From Dryas octopetala (lineage: Eukaryota; Streptophyta; Magnoliopsida; Rosales; Rosaceae), in assembly GCA_963921425.1 (NCBI GenBank), contig OY992834.1, positions 23,511,923-23,575,922 of the forward strand: DNA of 64,000 nt. The letters are read 5' to 3'. Of the stretch, positions 11,462-24,172 are shown piece by piece. The position numbers and the translations under genes are program-made. The notes under the pieces were generated by a model, which made no database searches, had not been told where the DNA came from, and saw nothing but the letters and a program-made list of their open reading frames with translations. The first letter of the stretch is position 1. Every line of letters begins with the position of its first letter.

Positions 11462-12150
11462 AAACCAAAGGAGTAAAATTTCAGATTTTGCAGAAATTTC
11501 GATGGAAATTTTGACAGAAATTTTAGAAATTTTAAATTTTGAAAAAATATTAGACAGAAACGATGAAAATTGATATCAAAATACGAAAATTTTGAATAAA
11601 ACTTTACCATATGTTTATTTAACATATTATCTACTATATTAATAAAAAAAATTCAAAAAACATAATTATATAGTAGGTTTTATGTTATATAAAATGAATA
11701 TAATGCGTGCTGGAGTCAAATACAGTTAAATAAAATTAGTATAATCAATAAATGAAATTAGTATATTATTTATACTATATTATCTATACATTAAATTCTA
11801 TATATTCTTTATACCATAATACTTTTTATATTCTATAATCTATATACTAAACCATAAATACTAATCTATACTTTATATTGTTTATGATATAGTATATGAT
11901 ATTAGGGTATTTTTAATTATTTTTTATATAGATATATATATATATATATTTGAGTTTAGGGTTTAAAAACAACTAAACAAAACCCCAAACGAAACTCCAA
12001 ACTTTTTTTTTTCTTTCCAATTGTCCAAATGCCCCAAATTCCAATCAACCCTTCAACTTTTTTTTTTTTTTTTCTCTTTTCCTTTCTTTTCTTTTTCTTT
12101 CCTTCATTTTCCTTCCCGTGACTCTCTCTTCTACTCATGACTAAAAGAGC
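11462..12150 (+). repeat. Dispersed AT-rich repeat, copy 1 (inverted partner at 25890-26580)
   Basis: From AAATTTC-AGATTTT through an ATATA-rich core to a poly-pyrimidine tract, this block matches, in reverse complement, the block at about 25890-26580. Shared words include TATGTTTATTTAACATATTA / its complement, and a GTTTAGGGTTTAAAA segment next to ACAAAACCCCAAACGAAAC. There is no protein coding. Related GAAATTTCG-type sequence occurs near 15755-15785 and 25440-25480. The family is unclassified. Confidence 0.6.
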
Positions 12151-12246
12151 TTCTACTGGCACAGTCTTACTTTAAAGGCCTTTGAAATTTGGAAACAAGC
12201 CAATATTGCATACTACAGCTGCAGTGTAATATAAGCCGTAGGAACA

Positions 12247-12251
12247 CATGG
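12247..12251 (+). repeat. Target-site duplication, left copy (CATGG)
   Basis: CATGG directly abuts the LTR end TGACAGGACC and is repeated exactly at 15405-15409 after ...GTCGTTACA. Confidence 0.85.
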
Positions 12252-15200
12252 TGACAGGACCGCCCCCGGATTCCACCCTGAAACCCGGAGAGGTCCTGCG
12301 GGAATCTAAATTCAAGGAAAAATTCTACCGAAAATTCGGCAAAACCTCCCCTAAAAATGAACTAACCCAGAAATTCCAAAACCTGTTAAAAAGTACTTCT
12401 AAACCACAACCACCTCTACCACAACCAAAAATAAGATCTCAAGCCCACCACAAGTAATACAACTCCAATCAGAGCATATCTAATCCACTATACAATTATA
12501 TCTCATTTTATTTATTTCAAGGGAAACCTTAAATCCTAATATATCTATAAGCTGGAGACGAGAACTCGAATGTCTCGACGTGGTACGGTCCAACCTCGGT
12601 GATCGCTACTACCTGGGGGGACATCAAAAACAAAATGTGAGAAAAACTCTCAGTGAGTGGACAGTTAAATGGAAATGAAAATCAAAGATTAAATATCTTT
12701 TCAGAAAAACCCTTTTACACATGTTTAACTTTAAAACCTTACAATGTCCTTTGAAATCCCCCAGTTTTTAAAACCATTTCCCAGTAAAATAATAAAATTC
12801 GAAGCTGAAAATCAAACTTTGAAAATCCAAGTTCTCAAACTGAAATCGATACTGTCAGTATAAATAAATAACTTGAGCTGAAAACTTTCTTCTCAAACAT
12901 TCTCAATATATTGAAAATCAATAAAACTGTTCAACTGAAACCGTCTTACTTAAAAACCTTTGCTGCCATAAACTCATCACTTAAAACACTTAACAATTGA
13001 AAACACACACCAGTCAGTTACCCGGAGAATCTGTCATACATGCGCAGAGCCGAGGATCTGTCATACGCATGCAGAGCCATATATTCTGTCATACATGCGC
13101 AGAGCCGAGAATCTGTCATACGCATGCAGAGCCAAAATTTCTGTCTTACATGCGCAGAGCCGAGGATCTGTCATACGCATGCAGAGCGGCCCCCAAAGGG
13201 CGAAGCATCCCGACACACGGCCCAAAGCCTATATGTGTGCCGTGATGGGTCCCAAAGACCTATTTATCTGATAACCTGGAGGGTACTGAAAAGGTGGTTT
13301 TAAAACTATTTCTCATAACCAAACCAAATCTCTTATTCCACCAATAGAAAATAACTTTATAGCATTCTCATAACTTTTAATCCTCAAATCAAAATATATA
13401 AACACAACTAGTAAAATAGTACTCAATAAATTACGTTCCAATACATAAAACCAAATCAAAACGTTTGACCATAAATAAAAATATGCAATAATCCGTGCGT
13501 ATATATATAAAACAAGAAACTAGATAAAATCTCATATTTGATTTTCAAATGATTAATTAGGCAAATAACCACATAAAACCCATAATCAATTTAAAATCAA
13601 GATCAAACTCACTAATCATCATATTTGGATAAAACTCATTATAATAATCATGACTTAAATCTCAAAGTTCATGAAAAATCATTTCAAAGAAAAACAAAAT
13701 CTAACCCACTACTCATAAATTAATCACTCAAGATATAAAATATGAACAAATCCATGAAATAAAAAAAAACGTTCAAGAAACCAAGTCCACTCGCTGTCTG
13801 CTCCGAACTACACCGAAACCTTTCCGAGATTGATTCATACTCACGACCCTTCACTTGTTTGTCACTCAAATCATACTAATACTTTCTCAATACTCAATTC
13901 GATCAAATCGGTATAATAATCGCCTAATCATCATTTATTTACTTCGACAATAAACATTTCTTTCCTAATTCAGCAATTATCCTCAGGACAAACTCTAAAA
14001 TTCCAAATTTATTTCCTTAACCTCAGATCCTCATCAATTCATTCTCATTATCCAAATCCTACCCTTAGCCTTCCTAACATAAACCAACAAACACACAGAA
14101 CAGACCATTCAATAACAGTACTCTACATTAAAATCCGATAAGTATCATTCACAGTTCAACTACGTAAAAGACCGAAATACCCTTCACAGTGCCATTGCTC
14201 GGATACCAAATCCGGCAGCATAACGGCATCGGGAATGAGATTTTCCGAGCCCGTGTACCTGTTAGGACCAGACAACCAACTTAAATATAAACAGAGATTT
14301 CACAGAATTCACCAAACAACCTCTGAGGGTCTCCTAGAAGTTCAATTTGGGCAAAAAGAGACACACAACCGCTGACCCGCCGCCACAAATGGCGGAGGCA
14401 GTGGTGGCAGCGGCGACAGGTCCTAAAAAATTTGGTTTTTCAACTAAAATCAACCCCAATCAACCTAGGCACTTCAATTGGACCAAAAACAACTCAGAAT
14501 TCATTCAAATATGCTCAATTCAAGGTAAACCCGAAATGGGTACAAGCCCTAAAAATTTTGATCTCCAAATTCTCAAAATTGACACGCAAGAACAAGGGGG
14601 AAAGAAAGCCCATACCTAGAGGATCATTTCTCATAACTGGATCGAGGGCCAAATCTCGCCGGAAACACCGGAATCGGCGGCGGAAGCCGCCGGCCTTGAG
14701 TGGTCGATTTGCCGTCGTGCGAACTCCGATGGACGATCGGAGGGTACCATCGTGACGGGTTCCACGAGAGGGAGCTTTCTGGGCCAGAGCTAGGTTGCGA
14801 AACCGCCGGAACCGTCGCGTCACCACGTGAGCTACAATCGGCCTAAACTGGGTTTCTGGTTTGGGGAATTCATGGGCTGAACCGATGCCAGGGAAAGGAA
14901 GAGGGAGGGACGACGAGGAGATCTGGGCCGGTCCCGTCGTCAGCCACGGCCGGACGCGCCGCCATGCACCGGTGACAGTGGCGGCTGCACAGTTGCAGCG
15001 AGAGAGAGACGCGCGGGAGAGAGGAGAGAGAGTCCGCCAGAAATTTCTGGATTTTGGGTATTTAAAACCCACTCAAGAAAAATTACGAATTTGCCCCTCC
15101 CTTCAAACGCTCGTATCTCTCAAACCGTAGCTCTCATTGACGCGTGCCGCATGTCTACGAACTCGTGGGTTTGAGACCTACCTAACGAGTCCAAAGTCAA

Positions 15201-15404
15201 AATTAAAAGCCCATTTATTTTAAAAGTCAACTTTTGGGTCAAGCCCAATTTAAAACAAAAATTAAAAATTAACCCAAAACCTTTTTAAATTCCAAATAAA
15301 TCTCAAATCTTTAAAATACAATTCAACATCCTTTAAAAACCTTTTAAAAACCATAGTTAAATAAAAATTTAAATTTCTAGTGAAATTTGGGTCGGGTCGT
15401 TACA
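12252..15404 (-). mobile_element. Solo LTR of a Tekay-like Ty3/gypsy family (family A)
   Basis: In its own (minus) sense the LTR starts TGTAACGACCCGACCC (15404 downward) and ends ...CGGTCCTGTCA (12252). These are the same ends as the LTR pair at 30270-36765. It is 3153 bp long, flanked by perfect 5-bp duplications CATGG, and has no PBS, interior or partner LTR, so it is a solo LTR left by LTR-LTR recombination. It contains the family's tandem repeats (13025-13187) and a GC-rich region at about 14350-15000 with fortuitous open frames. It is clearly diverged from the 30-37 kb copy, so it is an older insertion. Confidence 0.88.
13025..13187 (-). repeat. Tandem repeat array inside solo LTR
   Basis: About three copies of a roughly 55-bp unit, each made of two half-units built on ATGCGCAGAGCC and ATGCAGAGCC, each followed by a (G)A(G/T)NATCTGTCATAC-type word. 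It is homologous to the 57-bp arrays at 31796-32022 and 35759-35986. The open frames across it are a by-product of the repeat. Confidence 0.8.
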
Positions 15405-15409
15405 CATGG
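15405..15409 (+). repeat. Target-site duplication, right copy (CATGG)
   Basis: Exact match to 12247-12251, immediately following the TTACA end of the solo LTR. Confidence 0.85.
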
Positions 15410-15983
15410 GTTCCCCCACTCTAGTCGTTGATTGTTGTATTTAGTTTTCCTGCCAAATTATGTACTGAGTCTTCTTTCCTCTCATCTCTCTCCCAGCCCA
15501 GTCGCGCGCATCTCTTCCTCCTCCTCTCCCTCCCCAATTTCCCTCTCTTCCTCCTCGATCTATTCTTCCTATCCTCCCCGATCTTTCTCCCTTTCTTGGG
15601 CCGCTGAGATTTGGTCGGGATATCCCTTTCTTGGGCTGTCGAGATTTGGCCAGAGTTGGCTGGGATTTTCATTTTTCGTTGGCTGGGTTTGAACTTTGAA
15701 TTGTTTTATTATTGTTTTCTTTTGCTGAAGACAGAGAGAGAAGTGGTGAGGAAGCGAAATTTCGAAAATTTCGGCGAAATCTTGACGAATACGTGTTAAA
15801 ATTTCAATACCCCTAAAAATCAAAATTTAATTCCTTGACCAGACCTAAAAGGAATTTTTAATCAAACACTCTTGATTTTCACTAAAAAACAAGTATGGCA
15901 TTAGTGTATATCTAAAAATCTATTTAATTATTTTGAGTTGATGTTTGAACAACCACACGTGCTTTTTCGTTACTCAATATAAG
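15410..15983. other. Unassigned stretch, pyrimidine-rich then AT-rich
   Basis: CT-rich DNA (15465-15600) is followed by GAAATTTCGAAAATTTCGGCG (15757-15777), related to the dispersed repeat at 11462-12150. No gene is supported. Confidence 0.4.
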
Positions 15984-15992
15984 TTATTTATA

Positions 15993-16624
15993 GGCATAAG
16001 TTCAATATAGACACTTAACTATATAGGTCATTTCAATCGAATCCATGAACAAAAAAATATTTCAAATGTGCAACCGAACTAAGATCTAATTTGAAAAATG
16101 ACTATATGTCAGTTAAGTGCTTACGTGGCTTTACTGACTAGACTTTTTTAATGACTTGGATGTTAAATTTTTTCCACGTGTACACAAAAATAATTAAAAA
16201 TTATAAAAACATGTAAAAAAAATTTCACGTGACTATCTCTCTCTTCGACTCCTTCACTCTCTTTGCAACTCTCTCCTTCGCAGCCCGTGCTCCCGCTCAT
16301 CACTGTTGATCCAATTTCCCGGCGACATTGAGACCGGCCACCACCACAGTCAGCTTCCCCTCATTGTTCTGAGTAAGAGGGTGGTCTTAGATCATTTATA
16401 GGACCACCAAGCACGGTAAATCGACGTCGAGAAGGCGCAGCGGCTCCTGCGGAGGGTAGAGAGAGAGAGAGAGAGATGTTGGTTTGGGGTTGCTCGGGTG
16501 GGTGAGTGTAGAAAAATGTTGGGGTATTAATCCATGTGGCATCCACATGGCAGTATTAATCCATGTGGTGTCCATGTCACCGAGCACGGAAAATCGACGC
16601 CGAGAAGGCGCGGCGGCTCCTGCA

Positions 16625-16656
<32 letters not shown>

Positions 16657-16903
16657 TATGGTGGTTTGAGGTTGCTCGGGTGGGTGAGGGAAGAAAAATG
16701 TGGGGGTATTAATCCATGTGGCGTCCATGTCATTGAAAACGTCCAGTCAGCAAAAGCCACGTAGGCACTTAACTGACGAACGTCCATTTTCCGTTTATTT
16801 TTCAAGTTAAATCTTAGTTCGGGTATACATTTGAAATATATTTTTGTTCATGGACCCGGTTGAAATGGTCTATATAGTTAAGTGTCTATATTGAACTTTT
16901 GCC
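15993..16903. mobile_element. Non-autonomous MULE with long terminal inverted repeats
   Basis: The left arm starts GGCATAAGTTCAATATAGAC and the right arm is its inverted counterpart (...GTCTATATTGAACTTTTGCC). The arms pair for well over 100 bp. The flanking 9-mers TTATTTATA (15984-15992) and TTATATATA (16904-16912) differ at one base. Long TIRs with a 9-bp duplication indicate Mutator-like mobilisation. The interior carries a direct duplication of about 165 bp (about 16400-16545 and 16573-16730), each with GTAAATCGACG- or GAAAATCGACG-type sequence, a (GA)n run and TTGCTCGGGTGGGTGAG. No transposase is present. Confidence 0.75.
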
Positions 16904-16912
16904 TTATATATA

Positions 16913-17572
16913 TATTTGACTCAAGTCACCCCACGTGTAAAAAGATTGTGTTGAGAATATATCTCACATCGAGAATATAAGTTTTGCAATACAATATTGT
17001 TAGCCTCTAATCTTTCTCGGCCACGTGTCAACAAGTTGTGAATATATATATATATACAGTAATGATTACTCGCTTACTATAGAGCGGGGAATTCCCCGCT
17101 CACCTAACCACCCAGCAATGAATTTCAATAATCAGAACTGTCCATATTTTAGAGCATCATTTAAAGATCATCCTTGCAAAAAATCAACTAAATCGGAAAC
17201 TGTTTAGCCAGTGTATTACTGTCAACATCATTTCAACTTTATCTGACGAATTATATTTGTCTGCAAAGTTTGGAGGACTAAACAATTATCGATTTGGCTG
17301 ATTTTTTATAGGGACGACCCTTAAGAATGGACCTAAAAAATGGACAGTCTCGATCACTGAATTTTCCGCTCTGTGGTGAGCGAGGAATTTTCCGCTCTAT
17401 GGTGAGCGAGTGATCATTTATATATATATATATATATATATATTGACTCAAGTCACCCCATGCGTAAAACAATTGTGTTAAGAATATATCTCACATCGAG
17501 AATATAAGTTTTACAATACAATATTGTTAGCCTCTAATCTTTCTCGGTCATGTGTCAACAAGTCGTGAATTT
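16913..17572 (+). repeat. 130-bp direct repeats flanking a small inverted-repeat MITE
   Basis: 16913-17040 and 17445-17572 are near-identical (TTGACTCAAGTCACCCCA ... CTTTCTCGG.CA.GTGTCAACAAG). Between them, 17058-17421 is a MITE whose ends are TAATGATTACTCGC and the complement of AAATGATCACTCGC, with inner inverted copies of GAGCGGGGAATTCC. The arrangement suggests either a duplication that included the MITE target or unequal exchange. Confidence 0.7.
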
Positions 17573-19259
17573 ATGGAAACAGTCATTCACGTGCGTTAAT
17601 ACAGCGTAGTGGACCGAGCTTATACTTGTTGATTTTGTGTGCGCATATATCCTCAAATCAAGCAATTATGGCCGGGGAAGGAACACAATCCCGGTCATAG
17701 GTTCTTCCTGCCTTGGCTGCAAGGACTCAAAGTAATGCTCTATTGATTAGGTGTGATGGTGATACGGTGTGTAAACGTGAATGTGTGAGTGATGGGGGTG
17801 TAATAAAATCTAACAAATAGTAGTTAATTGTGAAAACAAAAGCAAAACGAAGACAATCCTTGGAACTAATAGAAATAACACGAGTGTGGACAGTAAAATG
17901 CATAATCTAATTTAACTAAGGAAAACAAATACAATTAACTAAAATGTGAGAAAGTAATGAAACTACTAAAGCAAATTCAAGATCACACTCATATTAAAAC
18001 CAATAACCCCAAAAGAAAATCAAACATTTTGGGTCTTAAGTTCTTGAGGAGAACTATGAGATTTCTTCAAGAATAATCTAAAAACTAAAAGAAAGAAAAA
18101 TATAATAACAACCTAAAAATTCGAAAACTTGCGCCTTTGATGCTCTTGTATTTCTCTTATGTGCAAAAGTTGTCTTCTCTTTGTGCAAGTACTTCTATTT
18201 ATAATGGCAAAACCCTTGTAGGTGCCTTGGAGTCTAAGAGTCATATCTCACCTCAGGAGTCATAACTTGGTAAGAATCCCTTCGCATTCATGACTGTTCT
18301 TTGTCACTTCCTTTTCTGTGTGGGCCTGGATGTTATTTCGGCCCAACTGGCCTAAGCCCATTTGAAATTTGGGTCCAAATTAACAAATATGCAGTGTCAT
18401 GGGTCTCTTTACCTTCTATTTTTTTTTTTTTGGTTTGAAGGGTGTCTTCACTCTTAACGATAACACAAAGTTAGATATTAGTAATTCTTTTTTCTTTTTT
18501 GGGGTATGAATTAATTAATTCTTTTTTCGCTGAATCGTCTAATTCAAAATGCATTTCTTGATACATGATTGGAGGCTTAATTTCCTTTTCATCTTAATCT
18601 TTTGTACTTTTGAAGTTGAGATCAGATCTCTTGATGTTTTTGTCAAGGATGAATGTGCATGATCTGCTGCTGCCGGCAGACAGAAAGTGAAGACACAGAT
18701 AATCAATGGGACCTTAATTCTCTTGGAACCTCATAAGGTGGAGAATATAGAGATGATGACCCTTTTGCTCGTGTAGCTTTTAATTGGTTGATTTCGGTAC
18801 ATTCACAATTTATGCAGCATTCTTGTGCAGGTCAGAAAACAGTGTAATTACTTGGTGGAAAGTAGCACAAAACTACATTCCAAATGGGTAACCATACGCG
18901 TGTTTCAGATACAAGTTTGGTAGTTGGTTTTTCACATTTAATTAGGTCCATGTGGATATCATCTTTGTGAGGAGAAAGTTTGTAGAATGAGTTGAAATAA
19001 AAGAATTTTTTTTTTTTTTTTTTTCAATTTCGATACATGCAAAATTAAAAAGAAAACTTTTAATTTTACTTGTTATAATATGAGAGAATGGTTTTCTTTG
19101 AGTAGTCGGTAATAATTAGACAAACCACGTCATTATATATGGTGACATGGTATGATAACGACATGCAAATTTCGCTCCGTGTGGGTTTTGGGAATAATTA
19201 TAAGAAGGTGAAATTACTTTAGTGCCCGATCATTTGTTATTTTGAATTTTTTTAGGAAA
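17573..19259. other. Unassigned intergenic stretch
   Basis: No open frame of interest and no recognisable repeat ends. It contains poly-T runs (18419-18432 and 19007-19024). I see no supported gene. Confidence 0.4.
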
Positions 19260-19261
19260 AT

Positions 19262-19372
19262 ACTAGGAGTACTATCTAAGTGTACTATCTCTCTAATAAA
19301 GGAGGCCTCCACCAAGTTGGATCCACTCAAGTGAGGACCACCTCTATTAAATATATGGTACACTTAGATAAT
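19262..19372. mobile_element. Short MITE-like hairpin
   Basis: ACTATCTAAGTGTAC near 19272 is inverted at GTACACTTAGATAATA near 19351, enclosing about 75 bp. This is a small non-coding inverted-repeat element, with no clear target duplication. Confidence 0.45.
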
Positions 19373-19382
19373 AAAGAAAATT

Positions 19383-19835
19383 ATGATTAAATACCAAATA
19401 TCAATAGTTTTTCAGCAAAGCAGCAAAACACTAATTTTTTTTAGTTTCGGTACTAACCTAGAGCAAGACATTTTGAATTAGGTCACAAATCGGTTTGCTA
19501 TACAGTTGTTATTGTCGAACAGTCACAGTTGTGACTGTTTCAAATTCATAAAAATTCAAAGTTTAATGCTTTTGATTGAGGCTTGAGGGATAAAATTCTA
19601 TTATCCAGAGACTAAATATTAAAGTTTAAAGTTTTCAAATGCTTGCAAATATTAAAAAAACAACAAATTAATAAAAAAAGTTATGACTGTTAGACAGTCA
19701 CAGCTTGGTATAACCATATTTTTTAAAGTTGGTACATAAACAAAAATTTAGTATTTAAAGTTTAATGACATAAACATTTTAGTAATTAAAATGAAAAAAA
19801 CATTGTAATTTGGCACTTAAACTCAACAGACCTTA
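19383..19835 (+). repeat. Diverged copy of the AGTCAC-dyad repeat
   Basis: Starts ATTAAATACCAAAT and contains AATTAGGTCACAAA, ACAGTCACAGTTGTGACTG and, near the end, TTTAGTAATTAAAAT before CAACAGACC. These landmarks occur in the same order in the inverted copies at 41703-48530 and 54885-55635. It is more diverged and internally rearranged than those two. Confidence 0.5.
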
Positions 19836-20495
19836 AATAATATCCCTGACATTACTCTTTTTTTTTTGGGACTTTTACCTGAAGTCCGTCTCTAAAACGG
19901 TTAACTGGATGCGGATGCAGCAGTGTGGTGCTGATCAAACGGCAGGCAATAGTAAGAGATTGGTTTGCAAAATTTTCTGCCTCCGATTGCTCAGCAACCT
20001 GTTCACTGCTTAGATATATATTAGGTTTTATATCTCGGGGACTCCACAATGTCTGCAGCATGTCGTGACTGCTGAAAAAAATGAAAAAAATGAGATCTCA
20101 TTTTAAGTTGGAGATATTGTGATTTCCAAAAGAAATCAAAAAAATAATCAAAAATAACTTGATGTACGCCAAAATCGACTATATATGTGAAAAATAAGAA
20201 TGGTCGGTGATATTTCATCAGAAGTATTAATCTTTTAGACACTGCTTCCAAGGTAAATGGATTTCTTTTGAAATATTATTAATTATGTATGAATTATTTA
20301 TAATATTAGAAGATGCTATTTGCCCCAGTATTTTTCTTTATATCATTGTCATCTTTAGATTCTAAACATAAATTTTCTAAGACTAAGAAGCAACAAGATC
20401 ATTTATTATTTTTTTGACTTCGTATATATAATTAACAATTTTTTTTTTGTTTTGATCTATAATATAATTGACAATTTCTTATTACTTTTTTTTTA

Positions 20496-21114
20496 GGGTT
20501 AATTACAAATATATACCTCAACTATACATCACTTGTCAACTGAGTACCTTATGTTCCAAAACTTTCATTCGGGTACATCAACTTCAATATTTCGTCAACT
20601 TAGTACCTCCGTTACTTTGACCGTTAGAAGGACCGTTAACTGCCTATGTGGGGCTGACGTGGCACAAGCAGACCCACCACTAAACGTTGACTTGTCTTTT
20701 AAAAAAAGCCACGTGGGCAAAAATTTATAAAAAAATCAATAAAACCCTTAAAATTATATAAAATTGAAAAAAAAAAAAACCAAGCCAGGCCCGGGCTCCC
20801 CTGCCCGGCCTCACCTCCCCACCTAGCCCCCTCATTCCCCCTTCCTCCCCCACCCTTCCCTCACCGAGGCCACCCCCTCCACATCCCCCGTCCTTCCCCC
20901 CAAACCCAGGCCACACCTTCCCCCCGCCACCCCACCCCGACCAGACCCGACCCACCTCCCTCCTCTCACTTTCTCTCTGCCTCCCCTCCCCTCTGCAACA
21001 CCTCCTTCTTCCACCAATCCCCGCCCCTATCCTGCCCAACCCAGCCTCTTCATTTCCTCTCCTATCACTTTATCTTCCCCGACTCTCTGCAACTCTCTCT
21101 TACAGATTACTCTT

Positions 21115-21154
<40 letters not shown>

Positions 21155-22034
21155 CGGCGAGTTTGGCCTCCTCCTTTCTCTGCAACTCTCTCTAGAATTT
21201 TTCAGCCTCCTCCCCTTCTAACATTCTAGACCAGCACAACTACCACAAAACAACAGAAAGTTCACAAAAAGAACAAAACGTCGTTGGCTTATCAGCTTTG
21301 ATTCACGAGCTACGGTGGTTCGATGATCGATCCAAAGGCACCAACATGCTCAAAACAACGAGAGGATTCAATTAGGGGTGGTCCGACCTTGCATCGCTGC
21401 CGGGAACAAAAAGTCAATGGTGGAGCCCGACGACCTTTCCCTTCGAATCGCCGCTGTCGCAGCTCAAATGACCAAATTGAAGGTGCCAAGGGACTCGCCG
21501 TGCCGAGGGGGTGAGAACCTAGTAGTGTTGCTGGGAGAGGGGGCGCCAGGGGGGTGTTGGGGGTGAGGGGCGTCGGGGAAGAGGAAGAGGCTGGGTTGGG
21601 CAGGATAGAGGTGAGCTGGGGTGGGGGTTGCGATGGAGCTGGGTGGGGGTTGCGATGGAGCTGGCTGGGGCTGGGTGGCAGAGGGAAGGGCGGGGATTGG
21701 TAAGGGAGGAAGGGGGAGGGAGGGGGCTGGGTAGGGAGGTGAAGTCGGGCAGGGGGGCTGGTTTTTTTTTTTTTCTATTTAATATAATTTTAATGGGTTT
21801 TTTTATTTTTTTATTAATTTTTGTACATGTGGCTATTTTTAAATGCCAAGTCAATATTTAATGGTGGGGTCCACATATGCCACGTTAGCGCCAACTCAGC
21901 AGATAACGGTCAGACTAACAGAGGTACTTAGTTGACAAAATATTGAAGTTGATGTACCCGAATGAAAGTTTTTGAACATGAGGTACCCAGTTGACAAGTG
22001 ATGTATAGTTGAAATATATATATGTAATTAACCC
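20496..22034. mobile_element. Non-autonomous MULE with about 330-bp terminal inverted repeats
   Basis: Left end GGGTTAATTACAAATATATA, right end its inverted form ending ...TGTAATTAACCC. The arms pair for about 330 bp (to about 20840 and from about 21690), including a GC-rich inner part (GCCCGGGCTCCCCTGCCC opposite GGGCAGGGGGGC). The flanking 9-mers TTTTTTTTA (20487-20495 and 22035-22043) are identical. The 1539-bp element has no transposase. Its centre (about 21230-21550) is GC-rich and unrelated to the arms, so a captured host fragment is possible, but I recognise no protein. Confidence 0.78.
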
Positions 22035-22278
22035 TTTTTTTTATTTTTGAGAATACAATTTCTTACTACTTTAATTTAAGCAAATTTTAACAATTAATTC
22101 TACAAATTATTTATGTGGACAAATTTTGTGTAGTTATTGACAATTTTTTTTTTCCGGTACTGCACACTTATTAGTTATTAAATTAAAGTTCTTGAGTTTT
22201 GGTTGTTGAGTTCTTCTCTTGATCTAGGGTTTTGTCTGCCTATCAATCAAGAGAAATTTCGGTTAGTTAATTATTGTT

Positions 22279-22612
22279 TTGAAAGTTAACGTGGATGATG
22301 CTTTTGTGTCAGCAATAGGGGCCGGAGGTGTAGGTGTTATTCTTCGGGATAGTCATGGGAAGGTTGTGGTGGTGATTGTCCATCCTCTTTTAGCATCTCT
22401 CCATCTCATCAAGATGAGATTTTGGCAATCTTTTGTAAGCCATGGCAGGATGAGGGTTGGGGGTAATCGGCGTACTGGCTAGGTTTACTTTGAATTGTAT
22501 TGACTCTCATCCATGGCAGGATGAGGTTCCTCCTTGGTTGGATCCTATTGTCCATTACACTATATAATACCCTATTTGTTCAATAAATTATGCTTTAGCG
22601 ATAAAAAAGAAA
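22279..22612 (+). pseudogene. 5'-truncated LINE 3' end (RNase H fragment)
   Basis: The frame reads KVNVDDAFVS...GAGGVGVILRDSHGKVV, the start of the RVT_3 RNase H domain (compare FKINTDGG...GLGAVIRDSAG in the intact LINE). It is followed by a scrambled remainder and, in another frame, DEVPPWLDPIVHYTI, and then the A-rich tail AAAAAAGAAATTTAAAA after TTTAGCGA. The 5' truncation and A-rich 3' end are typical of dead LINE insertions. No start codon is associated with the frame. Confidence 0.65.
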
Positions 22613-24136
22613 TTTAAAATTTTTTCTAAGTGTATATGTAATATGTGTTGATGGAGGAGGGTACTCCATTTTGAGTGTTCGCCTCAAAAGTCAACTGCTT
22701 TAAAATTCGGAGGAGGCAAACTTTCTGTGATGACTTATGACTGATGATCATACAAAGCCTATGGTGGGTCTATAAGTCTATATACTGACAATGACGTACA
22801 TAAAAGTGAAGCACACATAGATACTTTCTCCAATCAACGACCCAATTAACTGTTAGTTGGCTATAGAAAGATTTTTTTTCTGTTAAGTATGCTAAATGTT
22901 AACGTTTGATTGTATACAGTAACTTCTCTACAATAAGGATATGACTAATTTGATATCACAATCTAATAATATCATGACACATATAGTTTTATACTTCATC
23001 GCATAAAACTTTTTTTAATTTCAAGGTATAAATTATTTCTTGGAATACCAAGTCAGTCTTTATCCCTATTATAAGTAAGTTTTTTTCTTGATTTCATGAT
23101 ACTTTTCCAATTCATTTGCAAAGAATATAAAAAAAATTATATAATAGATTGTTCAATATAGGACTATAAACCGGCTTGATAAAGTTTGAGTTCGATTTGT
23201 TTTTGGCAACACGTTTCATAAAAGAAGCAAGTTGAACTTTGATATACTTGGCTCATAAAACTCATGAGCTGTTTGTATATTTTTATGAGACAACTCGAGT
23301 TTTATTTGAGCTCTTCATATTGCTAAAGCTTGTCTCATAATAGTTAAATTTTTTAAACTTGAAGTCGAGTCAAAATGTTTGAGTTCATTTAAAAAACGAG
23401 CCAATTAAGCCAAGTATAAACTCAAACTGGTTCCACAAATGAGCCAAGCCCGAGCTTGAGCTTGAAAAACAAAAAACGAGCTGAGCTTGAGTTTGAAAAA
23501 TATTATTCGAGCCAAGTTTGAGCACCTTAGTATTCGGCTCAACTCGACCTCAATTACATGCTAAAAAAGGGTTTTTGGAATATATTTCTAATAATACTAT
23601 TCATCTCCAACATGAAGCATAAATAACATTTACAATATACACAAAAGAAAAGGTCAACTCTCTACCAAGTACCAACCATGAATTAACTACATGAATTTCT
23701 ATATTAATTACAAAAAGAATCGATATAATTGTGAAAGTTGACTCACGCGAACATTACACCCCTAGTTTAATATATAGATATTTTATTGTTTGTTGTGAGT
23801 TTTTGGGCTCTGTCTTTGTATTTTTTTATACCTTTTGGACTCTTGTAATGCATTTCTATTCCGAAAAAAAAAAAACATAGGAAATACGAGTTTTCTCTAA
23901 AGCAAGATAAAGAAGAGACTAATGCGTGATTTGACACATCAGCTAGCACTTGAAATACCATCATCATCATTAGAATACCGGATTCATATCCGCATTAATC
24001 GTGCGCCCATCTCCATCTCCATCGATCCTGACTCCTGAGATTCCTGACTTTTCGGAATTAATATTTTGTAGACACAGAAGTTGAAAGGAGAGCCCACCTT
24101 CCTTCCAATGTCTTCCTCATCCAAACAAGCTCATAC

Positions 24137-24172
<36 letters not shown>

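Noticed and set aside
14515..15072. 185-codon minus-strand ORF
   Set aside because: It lies in the GC-rich part of a solo LTR, has low-complexity Arg/Ser composition and matches no gag, pol or host protein I know.
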